Origin: Tribonema minus
Lineage: Eukaryota > Sar > Xanthophyceae > Tribonematales > Tribonemataceae
DNA length: 64,000 nt
Assembly: GCA_017506865.1 (NCBI GenBank)
Contig: JAFCMP010000551.1
Span: forward strand, 372,001 to 436,000
Direction: 5' to 3'
Part shown: piece by piece, positions 30,306 through 44,200 of the stretch
Position numbering within the stretch: position 1 is the stretch's first letter
Layout of the letters: the number at the start of each line of letters is the position of its first letter
Translations under genes and position numbers: made by a program
Notes under the pieces: model-generated
Told to the model about the DNA's origin: nothing
Databases searched by the model: none
The model's input: the letters and a program-made list of their open reading frames with translations, nothing else

Positions 30306-32227
30306 TGAGGGTCAGAGGGCAGCGGCTTCAAGTTGCCACCAGGAACTCCAGGAGTCTGTCACATGTTAGCGCTGCCCCCTGAGTCAATTCGATTTTGCGC
30401 TGAGTGTTCATTAACTTCAAGTTGCTGCATCCGCGCGGCGTGTCTCCGCCGCCGTCGCCACCGCTGCTGCCTACCCCTAGAGCTCTCGCGCATTCAAGTT
30501 GGCGACCCGTCGGATCAGGGCTCTCCTTGACCTTAACGTGCCTAAGAAAATATATTGCGCATCATGATTGAATGCCGGCTCGTTCAAGTTGTGTTGCTAC
30601 GTCTGTGCTGAGCAGTCACGGTGCCGCATTGGCGCATGTATCCACAGCAGCCGCATGTGTGCCCAGTGGCACTGAGCGCTGTACGTACTGCGCCCGAAAG
30701 GCCCCAAGCATTGCCGCCGCCGCCCTCTAGCCGCACTGCCACCGTCACTGCAGTGCCACCATCATGGTCTTTGCCTTTTTTGTGCCTCACTGACAGGCTA
30801 GCTGCACTTAGTGCTATAGTGCATGCAGACTTGGCCTTTCACAGAGTCTGCTGCTCATGCGCTGGGTGCCTCACTGGCAATGCGCGCCACTGAAGCACCA
30901 GCTTCTCCAGCTCTGCACGCAGTTGCAGATATGTCAAGCGTCCATGGGTGCATGCACTCACCAGTCTGGGCTTGTGGACCACAGATATGCTCTGCTGTAT
31001 GCTACCTATTTGTGTCTCGTGTGACTGTGATGAATCTATATATACTTATACTTCGAAGTATATACATATTGCGAAGTATTAAACCTTGATTCTTAGGCCA
31101 TAGCCAACGTGCATGTTTCCTCTGCGAAGGTACTGGGCTGGGTAAGGTGCTTTTGAAATACGTACTGAAGCATGTGTATGCATGTGGTGTCCATCAAGAT
31201 GGCAGCTGTCTTCGAATTTGTCACAGTAGCGAGGCCCTTTTTTGATATGTTTTAGAAGTAAACATCTATAACATAGGACTATACAATACATGCTTCGTGT
31301 TGCGCATGAGTTCAGGACTTGATGACACACCGCCATCACCTTGAAGCAGAATCCTGGAGCTTTCATTGTGCTTGCTGTACTGGCTGGTGCTCAATCAGTA
31401 TTTTTCGAAATTATGCAACGCATATGAACACACTACAAAGCAACAAGAAAAGACAATTACGTAGGTGCCGAGTTCGTCAACATGTGACTGAATTCCCTAT
31501 GACAGATTTTTCCAGGCGCCGCGGCCTTGTTTGAAATGGCTGCGTACAAGTAAAAATTGACTGGCGCCGCCATCGTGGACGAGTGACTGAAACTTTGTAG
31601 CCTGTGTTGAGCAGTCTGCTCTGGTCACAAGTTGATGGGTTGGTGCACAAACCACAGAGCGGCAGCAACAATTTATGACACACATGAGGCACTTCAACAT
31701 ATGGGGACATGTGCTTCCTTCCGCCCTGTTATTCACATAGCAGGGGGCATTGCCCCTGCTGTCGGTGGTGACAGCTCTGCTGTCGGTGGTGACAGCTGCA
31801 CAACTTACCACTTCGCCTAGGGCAGCCTCCCCCCAAACTCTGCCCTCAAAATCCGATGCTGCATCCCCCATCCCCCCTACACAATGCCCTGCCCGCAGCC
31901 CCCAGAAAATAGGCTGCAGACCTCAGTAGCAAGCACCGCATGGCAGCGCGAAATCCCCCCGCCCCCTGCCGTCTCTCGCCTTTGCGGGTGTTTGGGGTGG
32001 CAGCAAAAAATGAAAATGAGCACGCACCACACTCTCGCAGCCATCACGGAGGATTAGCTCTCTAGGGAAGACTGCCTGCATATGTCGGTCTGTGCCTCTG
32101 CCCCCTCCCCCCCTCCCCCCCCCCCGATCAATGAGAAAACAGCTACGCTTGGTCACCTGTGCATGATTGCAAGGTTTGGTGCCCATGCAAGCGTGCCGTG
32201 GCCAGCGCTGACCTAGCACCTGGGCTT
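30306..32227. other. Intergenic region downstream of the PH-domain gene
   Basis: No supported coding region. It includes a perfect TACTTCGAAGTA palindrome at 31,049-31,060 inside a TATA-rich stretch, a 20-bp direct repeat at 31,758-31,795 (CTGTCGGTGGTGACAGCT twice) and a C-rich run near 32,100-32,126. The 3' untranslated region of the minus-strand gene ending at 32,228 should lie at the right edge. Confidence 0.4.
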
Positions 32228-35200
32228 TCAAGGGCCTATGGTGCCCCAGCGCGAGTACTTGTCGCCGCCGTCGCCGGTGCCCCTTGACGACCCGCCTGCA
32301 GCGAAGTGCAAGCAAATGGGATGTAAGCAAGCGAGATACTGCTTGAGATCACGCGTAAGTGTAAGTGATATGCCAAGTGAGGCGCAAGAGTACTTGTCGC
32401 CGCCAACGCTGGTGCCCCTTGATGACCCGCCTGTGCAGGCCAGTGAAGTGCAACCAAATTAGATGTAAGCAAGCGAGATGCTGCTTGAGATCTTGTGCAA
32501 GTGTAAGCATGTAGTTTGCCGAGAGAGGCGCAAGGGTACTTGTGCCGCCGTCGCGCGTGCCCTTTATGACGCGCCTGCACCGAAGTGCAATCAAGTTAGA
32601 TGTAAGCAAGCGAGATGCTGCTTGAGATCTTGTGCAAGTGTTAGCATGTAGTTTGCCGAGAGAGGCGCGAGAGTACTTGTCGCCGCCGTTGCCGGTGCCC
32701 TTGATGACCCGCCTGTGCAGGCCAGCGCGGTGCGCACATAGCGTGTCACTGAGCACACGCAGGCGAAATAAATGCTATATTTGTGTCCAGGGCCACAGGC
32801 AGGCGTGCACACATTGCGTAGGGCCTGTGCCACAGACTTGTGCTGTCCCACAAATAAAGTAGCCAGGTGGGGTGGTGATACAGCAATCAAGCCCTTTTAG
32901 CGAACAAAACTTGAAGTGTTGCTGCCAATCATGAATTTCTGGGCAACAGGCAGAAGCAGTTCTGCAGGCGACAGCTGAAGAAGCCAGTGTGCCCACGCCA
33001 CAGCTCACATTGGTCATGCAACCGATGCGGTCTCTGCCAGCGTCACAGAGAGGCAACAGGTAGCAAGGCAAAACCACTGAGTGTTGTTGCAATCGCGCAG
33101 TAAAACTTCAACCTAGGCCATGCGGAGACATCCAACAATAATTCCTTGTGCATGTGCATGCTGACATATGCTGTCGTCTGCTCACTCCTTGGCGCACACA
33201 TCCGACCATACTGTAGTTCTCACATTCGGCCATCAAGCAAAGCTTAACCAGGCAGCGGAGCTCACCTTGGTCATAGCTGTTGTACGCTGCCCGTGACTCG
33301 TAGTTGCCTTCATAGCTGCCGCCGCCGCCACCGCCGCCTCTCGTAGCTGCAAGTTAGAACAGCAGCAGTGCATCTGATTCAGTGCGACCCTCAAACAAGT
33401 GCACATGCCAATGATGACGGTAGCTGTGCTTAGAGGGAGAGAGATGATGACAATCATTGGTGCTGAGAGGTGAGGGAAAGGGGGGGGAGGGGGTGCGGGG
33501 TGGGGGGTGGGGGACAGTGCTATGCATACAATGAGCAAGCAGCGGATGCAGCATCATTCCGTTGCATAACCACGATTGATGACGAGCTTCAAGAAGAGTA
33601 TTGTTCAGCTCGCAAGAAGAGTACTTGTTGAGCTTCAAGAAGAGTATTTGTTCAGCTCGTACAAGGTCTCGCCAACACCACTTTTCCTGATCGCAAGGTG
33701 ACAAGAGTGCATGGGGGCTCTGGGCCTTACCTTGTCAGGCTACCGGGGGTTGCACGTCCCCCTCCTCCCTCTCCTTCCCCCTACCCCCGACGCAATAACA
33801 ACTCTTTGCAACCACCAGCCGTCCACAATTATAAGTACTGTTCAGGTGAAACACTAAGGAAGGCTGTGCAGGTACAGTTAATATTGCCTGCGTAGAGGAG
33901 CATTGTGGATGCCCAAGGGCAGCGGGCTGTTGCTCTGCTCTGTCGAAAAGGGCATGTAGGAGAAAATTGCCATCTGAAGGTACATCCAAGAAAGTATTAA
34001 ACGTGACATCCACTGAAGGCAAGTTGCGCGTACCTGGAGGTGCGTTGTAGATCCTCGATGGCGGCGGGCTGTTACTGCACAGACTGTGCAGCACAGTTGA
34101 TATGGGTGTGTGGGTGGATGATGCCTACTTGGGGGTACATTGAGGAAAGTATCCGGGGATGATCTGTACACAAGCAAAGTTCAATAATATATGCGTCCCT
34201 GGAGGCGCGTTGTAGATGCTTGACGGCGGCGGGCTGTTGCTGCCCAGTAGACAACGGCATGTAGGTAACAAATACGTCTAGGGAAATATTGCCTACTGGA
34301 GTAATATTGAAGAAAGTGCTCAGAAACGATATCTACACAAATTGTCAAGGCATACATATGCGTACATGGAGGCGCGTTGTAGATGCTGGACGGCGGCGGG
34401 CTGTTGGTCCTCTGCGCGGGCCGCTGCTGCCCGTACTGGGGCGTGGCGTACTGCGTGGTGTACTGGTTCAGGCGCGCGCGCACGCGCCGCTTGTCGCGTA
34501 TGGCCTCCGCAATGCGGTTGCCCAGGTCCTCCAGGGGGCGCTTGTCCTGCACACGCACATGGGAGGTGTTGGTAAACTGGCATCCGCAAGCAGAGTGTGA
34601 CGATCAGTTTGTAGGCTTGAGACTCGTGTGCATGTATGCCGTAGAGAGTGTGTGTTTTCAGGTGAGCCAAGATACAGCGACTGACTAGTCACTCCTGTGA
34701 ATTGCGCCGATTTTCAAGTCACCCATGGGTGAAGTCACTCATGACTCACACATACGCCTTTGAAATCTGAAAATATAGGTGTGGGGAGACTTGTGGCTGA
34801 CTGGGTGAGGTATGTCAAGACTGTAAGCATTTATGGGATCATGCAGGGCTACGAGCAGCATAACATTGTGGGCATGTGAGCTAACGGAGCAGCTGGACTA
34901 TGGGCCTAGCATCGTCGCCAAGTTTGGCTTCCAGGTGAGCCACGACAGCAATGGACAAGTCACTCAAATCACTGTTACCCTGTTGATAACCCAGCTACAA
35001 ATGTGGGGAGGGGGCTTGATCCGGACCGAATCCGCTGTGGGAAAACCGCATGCAGTGATGGCAACAGGGTTTCTTTGTCTGCCTTGCGCAGGATGCGCCC
35101 CCTGGATGACCAGCCGCAAGGGGAGCCCACAAGGGAAAAGCACCATACGCCTACTTTACAGGGTGAATGCCACGGAAAAATAACAGTCCCACAAATGTCA

Positions 35201-38200
35201 CAGAATGACAGTCTTATAGCAGTTCATCAGATCCTGCTGGCAGACATCAACCTCAACGACTTCACCACTTCACCTTCATCCTGTAGAGCACAACCGCTCC
35301 GTCTGAAAGACCTGCAGCCGCACTGCAGTGCGGCTGCAGACGCCATCAGCAACAAGCACCACACGCCAAACTTGGCGACAATGCTGGGCCCATTGCCCAG
35401 CTGCTCCTCAAGAACAATCACAAAATCCTGCTGTGTGTTCATAGCCCTGCGTTATCCCATTAATGATTGCAGTCTTGACATACCTCACCCAGTCACCCTG
35501 AGGTCTCACCACACCTATACCTTTGAACTTCGAGTGTTCATGAATTCACACATGAGTGACTTGTCAGTCGCCGCAGCTTGGCTCACCTGGAAGCCAAATT
35601 TGGCGACAATACTGGGCCCATAGTCCAGCTGCTCCTCGAGCGTGAAGTGCCACAGGTAGCCGTAGTCCTTGTAGAACTTGCGCTTGAGGGGTGTGAGGGT
35701 GTGGTTGTGCTTGATCTCAATGCGCTTCTTGATCCTGCAGAGCGACACGAGCAAATAGTGGGGGTGCAATAAGCGTCAAAAGCAGTTGGTGGTGGGTGGG
35801 TGGGGGGGGGGGGGGTTCGCGTCAGAAGCAGCTGATGAGGTAAGGGGTTGAGCTGGGGTTTGGGGGGGTGGTATGCACCAGAAGCAGTAGGTGGGTGGGG
35901 GGGGGGGGGGGGTGCCTGATCTCAATGCGCTTCTTCAGCAGCTTCTTCGGCATGCTGAGCGACAGAGCCAGTTGATGGAGGGTGCTTAGCGTCAGGAGCA
36001 GTTGATGGGCGTGTGGTTGTGCTTGACCTTCACGCGCTTCCTGAGCCTGAAGCGCGAAAGAAGCAATGTCGACATGAGCTTCTCCACCAAGCTCACAGCT
36101 CAAGGCAGGTTGCAGAAAGAAGGGGGAGTCATGTGTGGCCAATTACAAGTGACTGTGGCCATGTCACAATGCCATGTGTTGCAGTAGCTGTTGTAGCAGC
36201 TGCTCACTCCCCGGGGTGCACCAGCAATGTATGCCAGGATTATGGCTGTTGCAAGGCCCTGCCCCACTTCACTTGTGGTCTTTGGGCAGACGAGTAGCGC
36301 TAGTATGGCTCACGACACGCTGTGCGGTCTCAAGTACCTAAAATCAGGGTTAGGCAGTCGCTGCGCTTAAGGGACACGTCCTGGTGGGTGTTACTCTTCC
36401 ATCTCCTGCACTGTCACTGCATCCAACTCGGCGTAGTCCCCCGCAGACCAAGACTGCCTTTCAGCCCGCGGGCAAATCACTTGCGTGTGGTGCCAAGCGC
36501 TTGCTGCAGTTGTACACCTTCGCTGCATGAACAAGGCATGTGTAGTCTATGCCGTGAAGTACTTCAAGGGCATGTACATTGTAGTTGTGGCTTGTCAGAT
36601 CATGGCAGGTAGGTATACAAGGACGAACACATGACGCCACGGTTGCTGCAGCTGACAGTATTGCTGAATGGACAATTCATTCATTTTCATGAGTACGCCG
36701 CTGAAGACCGCTGAGCACTGATGTACATGAACTTGATGTGACTGGTCACTCACATGAGGCCACGCGGGTTGTAGAGCCTGTCGTCGCGGCTCCGGTACAG
36801 CAGCAGGAGGTCCGGAAGTTCAAAGATGAAGTACGTGTTCTTCCAGACCTGCAGACAGCAAGGGGAACGGGAGACGTTGTTGAGTTGATGCATGTGTGGC
36901 ACACCTGCACTTTCGTCATACCTGCAATCATAGACAGGAGGACGCATCGCAGCGCGTGCAAAAGAGGATGCTGCCACCGCGTTGTGACTCACAGCACGCG
37001 TGATACATTACGGCACGCTGGTGCTATGTGCTTGAATCATCCACAGTCGCTGTTGGTCTGATGGTGGGTTCTTTCATATACCTCATTATAGGGGATGACA
37101 GATGCAGGGTACAAGAGGATGAGCTCCCTTGCTCGCCACCACCAAACAGCGGTGCTAAGTAAGGCATCTGCCCAAAAGTATCTTCGCTGCACCTCCAGAA
37201 TCTGATCATACAAAACCCTTCGCCACTCAGGCAAAGGTACTAGACCACATGTAGATATGATAGATGTAATACCTGACAGGAATATGCACACTTGCCTTGA
37301 CCAGCAGCGTTCTCTTGCTGATGCGCGCCAGGCATTCGCCATCAGGCTTGTCGCTGCCCTTGCTCTCCGTGCGCGGGGGCGACGCGCTGTTTCAGCACGT
37401 GACGCACACAGCACGAAAAGGATTTTGTCGTGAGCGACGAATTTACACATGGTAGTCCACATGCCTGTGCTACATGGTGATGCTACAGGAGTAAATGTAT
37501 AGGACCGAAAGGGTTGGTGTCGGTGCGCCCGGCGCAGCAGCGTGCAGCAGCGTACATAGAGTAAAATCACATTGTTTGAGAAGTCGGGATGAGGCAGAGG
37601 CAGGCAGCGAAGGTAGCACGACATGGGGTCGTCCTCACCGTGTCATTAGGCGACAGGCAGTGTGGGCAAGGCAGTGACGGATGGACAACTTGCGGTCGTA
37701 TGCACGTCGCAGGTGTCGTGCGTATGGTGAGACACCTGGTGCTTCAATTAGTGGCAGTATATGAACATGTCGAAGGTTCATCCTTGCAGCTCAAGATCAA
37801 AACCTAGCATTGCAAGTGCAAGCAAGTGGACTGAACTTCAACTTGAAGTTTATCAAGACATGTGACGCACCTTTCAGGAGCCTCACCCCTGGCGCGCGCT
37901 TCCTCCTCCTGAGTTCATGCAGGCGACGATGGAGCAAGTATCAGTGCTCAGTGTCGCCCCTCATTCATCCATTCATTCACCTGATCAGACCTGTGACTTT
38001 AAGGGAGTTGGTGACACTGCCGACAGCAAGCGGGCTAACGATCATTGGGCTAACGGTCATTTTATGTGCAGTGCTGACCATGGTGGTGCCCACGCAACCT
38101 TGATGCCTCGGAGGATTACCCTGGTTTCTGGTTGAAGGTGACCAACCGCTCGCAGCATACTGACTTGAAGTCTCGGTGAAAGGCTGCAGCCGTCGAGTCT

Positions 38201-41200
38201 GCGCAACATTCCCCAAGACATGCCAGCTGCATGTGCAAACAACGCGCTGGCAAAACAACTGTGCGACCATTGTGGCACAGGATGCATGTTCCGACTGAGG
38301 TCTTGAAAGCACGTGACACACACATCATGGCAACCACATCCAGCACACGGGAGTGCAAGACATTTCTGAGTTAACGAACACCGTTACAAGCCACTGTTCG
38401 CCACACGCAGGCGTACGGCTGCAGCGCAGACTGTCGAAGTATGCACACCGACTATTCCTATTCAGCACAATTCATACTTGACAAAAACAAAATGGTACCC
38501 CACCTGCTGCAGCTTGAGAGCCAGCTGATAGTGAGAGTCCTCCCGCGCTCTGACTCCGCGCATCGTTGCAAAAAACTCCAGGGATCTTCTCCACACGAAG
38601 GCGCGTGGCTGCAGCATCAACCGACTGCCCTCACACCAAAGTTTCAATGCACCGTCATGAAGCTGCATCTACGCAGCAAACCCACCTGCTGCAGTTTGAG
38701 AGCCAGCTGGTAGTAAGAGCCCTCCTGTGCTACTGACTACACTAATCTTATGTCTCACGACCCGAAACTTCACCATGATCAGGATTGCGGCTGCTTGGCA
38801 AGAGAAGAAGGTAACCCAGCTGCTGCAGCTTAAGAGCCAGCTGATGGCCATGAAAATAATCCTACCTCATGGCTCCTCACGCAGGTGCATCGCCTCAGCA
38901 CCAGTTGGCCCTCACATCAACTATCAACATACTATCGTTAAGCTGCTTCTGCGCAGCAAAGCTGCTTCTATGCAGCAAACCCACCTGCTGCAGCTTGAGA
39001 GCCAGCTGGTAGTCAGAATCTTCCTGCGCCCTGGGGCTGCGCCCGGAGCTGATACTGCCAGCTCCGCCATCATCGTCATCGCTCCATTCAGCCTGGGCGC
39101 AGGTGACAGTGCACAGGTGCATTGGCATATGAAACACAACAAAAAATATGAACCATATTAACACACTTTGCGACGTAAATGTGGTTTATACCTCAGGTAC
39201 ATGTGGCCTATATGTATACAACAGACTGCCTCCGCCATCGTCGTCATCGCTCCATTCTACCCTGAGCACAGTGACAGTACGCAAGCGCATTTACACATGA
39301 AACAAAACAAACATTATGGCAAGTGTTGACGTACTTTGCAAAGAAAATACACCTCAGGTACATGCGGCCTATTCGCATTTGAAAAAAACTGCCTCCGCCA
39401 TCGTCGTCGCCCTTCCTCTCAGCCCTAGGCACAAGTAGCAGCGCACAGGGCCATATGTGACGAAACACCCATGAAAACCATGCAATACGCAACGAAGTAC
39501 TTCAAGTATATGTGACAGCGGCAGTGGGACTGGGCCGCATGCAGACGGCGCCAGCAGCAGCGCTCAGGAAGTCTGTAAGGGTTAGCGTTAGGGTTAGGGT
39601 TAGCACCGACCCGGAGCGCTGCTTTTGCGACGGAGCCAGGCGGCGGCGAGGCGGCGTACGTGCTGGAGCCAGGCGGCGGCGCGGCACCGGCGTGCGCCGA
39701 TGGCGTGTGCGGCTCTGCAGCGTCGGGTGCGAGACTGCACACCTCGTTGCCTTCGCATGCTCTACCAGCAGCGTGTCATGTGTTGGTATACCGTATCATG
39801 CAGCCACAGCCAATGAAGGCGCTCACCACGAGCGCTCAGATATAAGCGCGATTGCGAAAACTCTCGAGGGATGTCGCCATGATGTATATCCGAAGTCATA
39901 TGGGATGCACGTGTGCTGGTTTTCACTACCCGGCTGAGTTGACGGGCAGGCTTGATGAGTTGCAGATTTCTCAGCACGTGTTTAAAAAACGCGTGCGGCC
40001 TTTTTGTCCGCGTCACAAGCAGCCCAGAAGCACCAGAGCCTTCGTAATCACCGCTCCATTTCAATTGGGCCCAAGTACCAGCACAGGGATGCCTGGAGAC
40101 GTAGACACATTTGAAGAGTATACAACGTTCACAATACAACTGACGGCCTCAGCGATCCTCAACTGCAAGTGAGCTCCTCTACGGCAGGCCAACAGGCACA
40201 CAGTTGAGGTACAGCAGCGGTCATTGAACTACAGCAGCAGGCATCGCAAGTGTGTCGCTTCGTCAGGCATGCAAGCACAAAGTTTGAGTAAAACAGCGCA
40301 GATATGTAGGTATGATCGTTGCACTGACCTCATCGTCAGATGCGGGTGATTTGGCTCCAGCGGGCTTAGCCTCCCCCTTCTGATCCCCCCAAATGTCCGC
40401 ATCTGTCAGGTCTCCCCAGCCAGCTGCTCCCCCCCCTGCACCAGCGCCCCCTGCAGCTGCACCCTCCGCAGCCTGGGAGGATAGCAGAACAGCTCTCGCG
40501 TTAATTTGTGATAATGGTGTGTGAATGACGCAGACTTCCGGCGGCCTGGTAGAATGGCAATACGTAACTGGCATGATTGATGCTTTGGATTGTGAGGATT
40601 GATGTGTGAAGAGTACATGCGGATGTTGCACTCATGATGCACCGTTTTGGTTGTGGTTGCAATAATGGGCAGGCACCAAGGTGATGCCACTGCAAGTAAC
40701 CAGTCCAAGTAAAGACTGTGCAGCAGCATATTCACATTCAGCCTGCAGCAGCAAACTGTCTTCATTTTGCGCGTGCCACCTGCAGCAACCCCATCAACTG
40801 TGACGCCCCATAGCATTGCCATTGAAGATCCTCTGTTTGATTCAAGTTATTCAAATACTTTTGGGTATGTCACCTGCTGTTGCGCGGGCGCACCCGCCGT
40901 TGGTGCGCCGGAAAACGGATCCCACTGGCCTGCCGGCGCACCTGCTGGCTGCTGCTGCGCAGTAAGAGCATCAGCAGGCAGAGATTAGATCAAGTGAGGT
41001 TGTACAAGTGTGCGCCTGCTGCGGCGCTGCTCTGCTGGCCTTGTTGCGGTCATAGAGTATCAACGTAATGAGACAAGCACACGCTTTTGTCTGCAACTTC
41101 AACTGGTGACGCACGTGCTGCTGCGCTGTCACAGAGGATCAACGTTATGCAATACACGCACGCTGTCGCCTCAGTCTGCGACTTCAACTGGTGACGCACC

Positions 41201-44200
41201 TGCTGCTGCCGCTGCGGCGCCGCACTGCTGGCCTTGTCACGGTCAGGCTACCAACGTGATGCAGAGAAACCCACGGTAACCATGCACGCCAATTTCAACT
41301 GGTGACGCACCTGCTGCAGCGCGTGCTGCGGCGCCGCCCTGCTGGCCTTGTCAAGGTCAAAGTGTCAACGTGATGCGACAAACGCACGTCTTTGACCGTA
41401 CCCACAACCTCAACTGCGGCGGCGCGCGCGACGACGACGTGCCCCAAGGTCAATCAACTGGTGACGCACCTGTTGCGCCTGCTGCGGCGCCGCCCTGTTG
41501 GCCATTGCTGCGCCCGCTGCGGACGTGCTGAAGGGGTCCCACGCCCCTGAGGGCGCCCCCGGTGCCGAGCCCGCAGGCGCCGGCGGCGGCGCGGTTGAGA
41601 AGGGATCCCGCATGCCTGGCATGCATACGGTATGACGGATGCATACGCACGGTGAGACTTTGTGTAGAGACGGCAGGGAGGTCTCTCACATACCTGGCAT
41701 GCATACGGTATGACGGATGCATACATGCGGTATGACGTGTGTAGAGAAGCGGCGGCGCGTTGAAGAGGGATCCCGCATACTTTGCGTACGTATTGTAGCG
41801 CAGCATGGTGTGCGCGTGGGTCAGAGCGCGCATCGCATGCTGCGTGCCAGAGATGCGCTGTTGTTAGTTTGCCTGCCGCGGTGGAGAAGGGGCCCTGTAG
41901 ATCTGGCATACATGCAGTATGACAAGCATGTTATCGTATTAACATTACGCATATAGGCTGGCATGGTAACCCTGACTCTAATCCTAGCCTAACCCTATCC
42001 CTTAGATCATTGGATTCATTGATCGACCCCCCAATTAACACCCCCCCTCACCTGCCGGCTGCTGGTACATGCCGTACGCCGCCTGCGGCAGCTGCTGCTG
42101 CGGCTGCTGCTGCTGCATCTGCGCCGTCTGGTCAAACGGATTGACCGAGGGCGCGCCTAGCGACATGCCCCCCATGCCCGCAGTGAGTCCCGCCATCATG
42201 GCAGCGCTCGGCGCCGTGCTGAACGGGTGCTGCTGCTGCTGCGCGTGCATGGGCATCATGCCGGCGCTGGTGGCGAAGGGCATGCCCCCCATGGGCATCA
42301 TCTGCGCGGGCGGCGCAGAACGGAGGGGGCGTGGTTTCAGGGGTATGTATGCTTGTAGGTATACATACGCAGCAAGTACTGGGTTGGTACTTTGAGCGCG
42401 CGGCAGCGCCGCATGTGACGCATGGCACCCTCTGCGCTGTAGGCACGGGCGGTGTCAGAGGTATTCAGCACTGCGCATGGTAGAGGGCATGGCGCCCATG
42501 GGCGACTTCTGCGCACTTGAAATGCGATTCAGGGGTGTGTATGTGGTTTCAGGGGTGTGCAGGCATTTCATAGGTATCAATAAAACGGTGGTTTCAAGGG
42601 TATGCAACTCAACGCAACCTAGCTAGCTACCTATACGGGGTGTCACGATTTGGACCATGCCACAAACGTGCGCCGCTAGGACGACTGGCGATGCAGTATC
42701 TGCAGCAGCATGTACTGCCGTCACCGCTGATAGCATCACGCGCGCCGCTTGAGACTATCTATAACCGCAAGTGCGGTATGAGATGCTGCCCTGTTGAGCC
42801 TCCGCGAACCGCTTCAACGACTCGACTCAAAGATTCAAAAATGGCTCTGCGGTCAACAACAAGACGTTCTGCTCTGGCGTGTGCGAACTCACAAGCGCCA
42901 CCGCCACTACAACGGGCTTCAAGCTTGTGCATGTCATTGAAATGACAGCAAGCACTTGACAATGCCATCCTGACAGCTTGCATAGTTCAAAACCCTGCAT
43001 CCCATATGAGAGAGTCCATGTTGCCCATGAGCTCCAGGCACAGGGCTTGTGTAGGTATATGCCAGACTGTGGTTCAATGGTCGTATTGCCTTTTGCCCAC
43101 TCATCGTTCTCTGCCAGCTTCATGTAGCACTTTGACCAGCTCTTGATGCAATTGTTAAGAATCAGCAGATATCCTGCGAACGCACAAGTTGAAGATGCCG
43201 AGCCTGTGTGGGGCGTGCATGCCTGATTGAAGTTATGATTGAAGTTCCTGGCACATCCCTACCCCATCCATCAACAGTACCATTTGTAGGACAGTGCCTC
43301 GAGAGCTGCAGTGGCCCAAAGCTGTCAGCCACCGAATGATGGGGGGTCGCCAACTGGCCTGCACACATACTGTCAACTTGAACTCTGAGGCAGCATCATT
43401 TTGCGTACAGGTTAGAGCCCAGCGCGTGCAGCGCAGCGACTCAGCGGCTGTAGCCAGTGCTGCTCAGAAGCGTTAATCGCTTACAGTCACCGTAAGGGGC
43501 AACTCGACCCTCCTGCCGCTCCTCCACCCCACCGGCACTGCCTTCGCCGCCTCCACCTTTGAGGAGCATACATAGTGCATCAGGCGTTGTTGGCCAACCG
43601 TGCTGGTCATCACGGTCACCAACATGCGCCCTCCCCCCCGCGCTGCCCCTCCCCGCCCCTCCCCCCGCCCCCCCAGCAAAGCCCTCGTTACACGCAAAAA
43701 TGGGCCGCAGCAATACAAACCCACATGCAGCCATGCATATGAGGAGCACGGCATGGTTTGTGTCATGTAACTGACTTGTGTGATGCACTGCTACATCAAG
43801 TGCAGCGTTGCAGTGCTCACCTGCATGGGCATCGCCGTGGCATACATGCCCCCCCCCATCCCCCCCATCATACCCCCCTGCGGCATCGCCTGCATCATCA
43901 TCGGCTGCTGCTGCTGCTGCATCTGCATCGGCGCCTGCATGGCCGCGGGCGGCGCCGTGGAGAAGTCCGGTGGCGCCGCTGCTGCGGCACGGTATGCATG
44001 TATAGGTACACGTATGATGGTAAAGTATGTATGCATGGAAACGAATCAAAAGATTGTATGCACCATTCTAAGTGGTTGTCGTGGAGAATTCCGGCGGAGC
44101 CGCTGCTGCGGCACGCAATGTATGTATAGGCATACATATAATGGTAAGTATGCATGCGCAATGGTAGGTGGTCATCATGGAGAAGACCGGCGGAGCCGCT

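Noticed and set aside
24000..33000. tRNA, snRNA or CRISPR-like structures
   Set aside because: No cloverleaf, snRNA core or regularly spaced identical repeats were found. The tandem units here are degenerate and vary in spacing.
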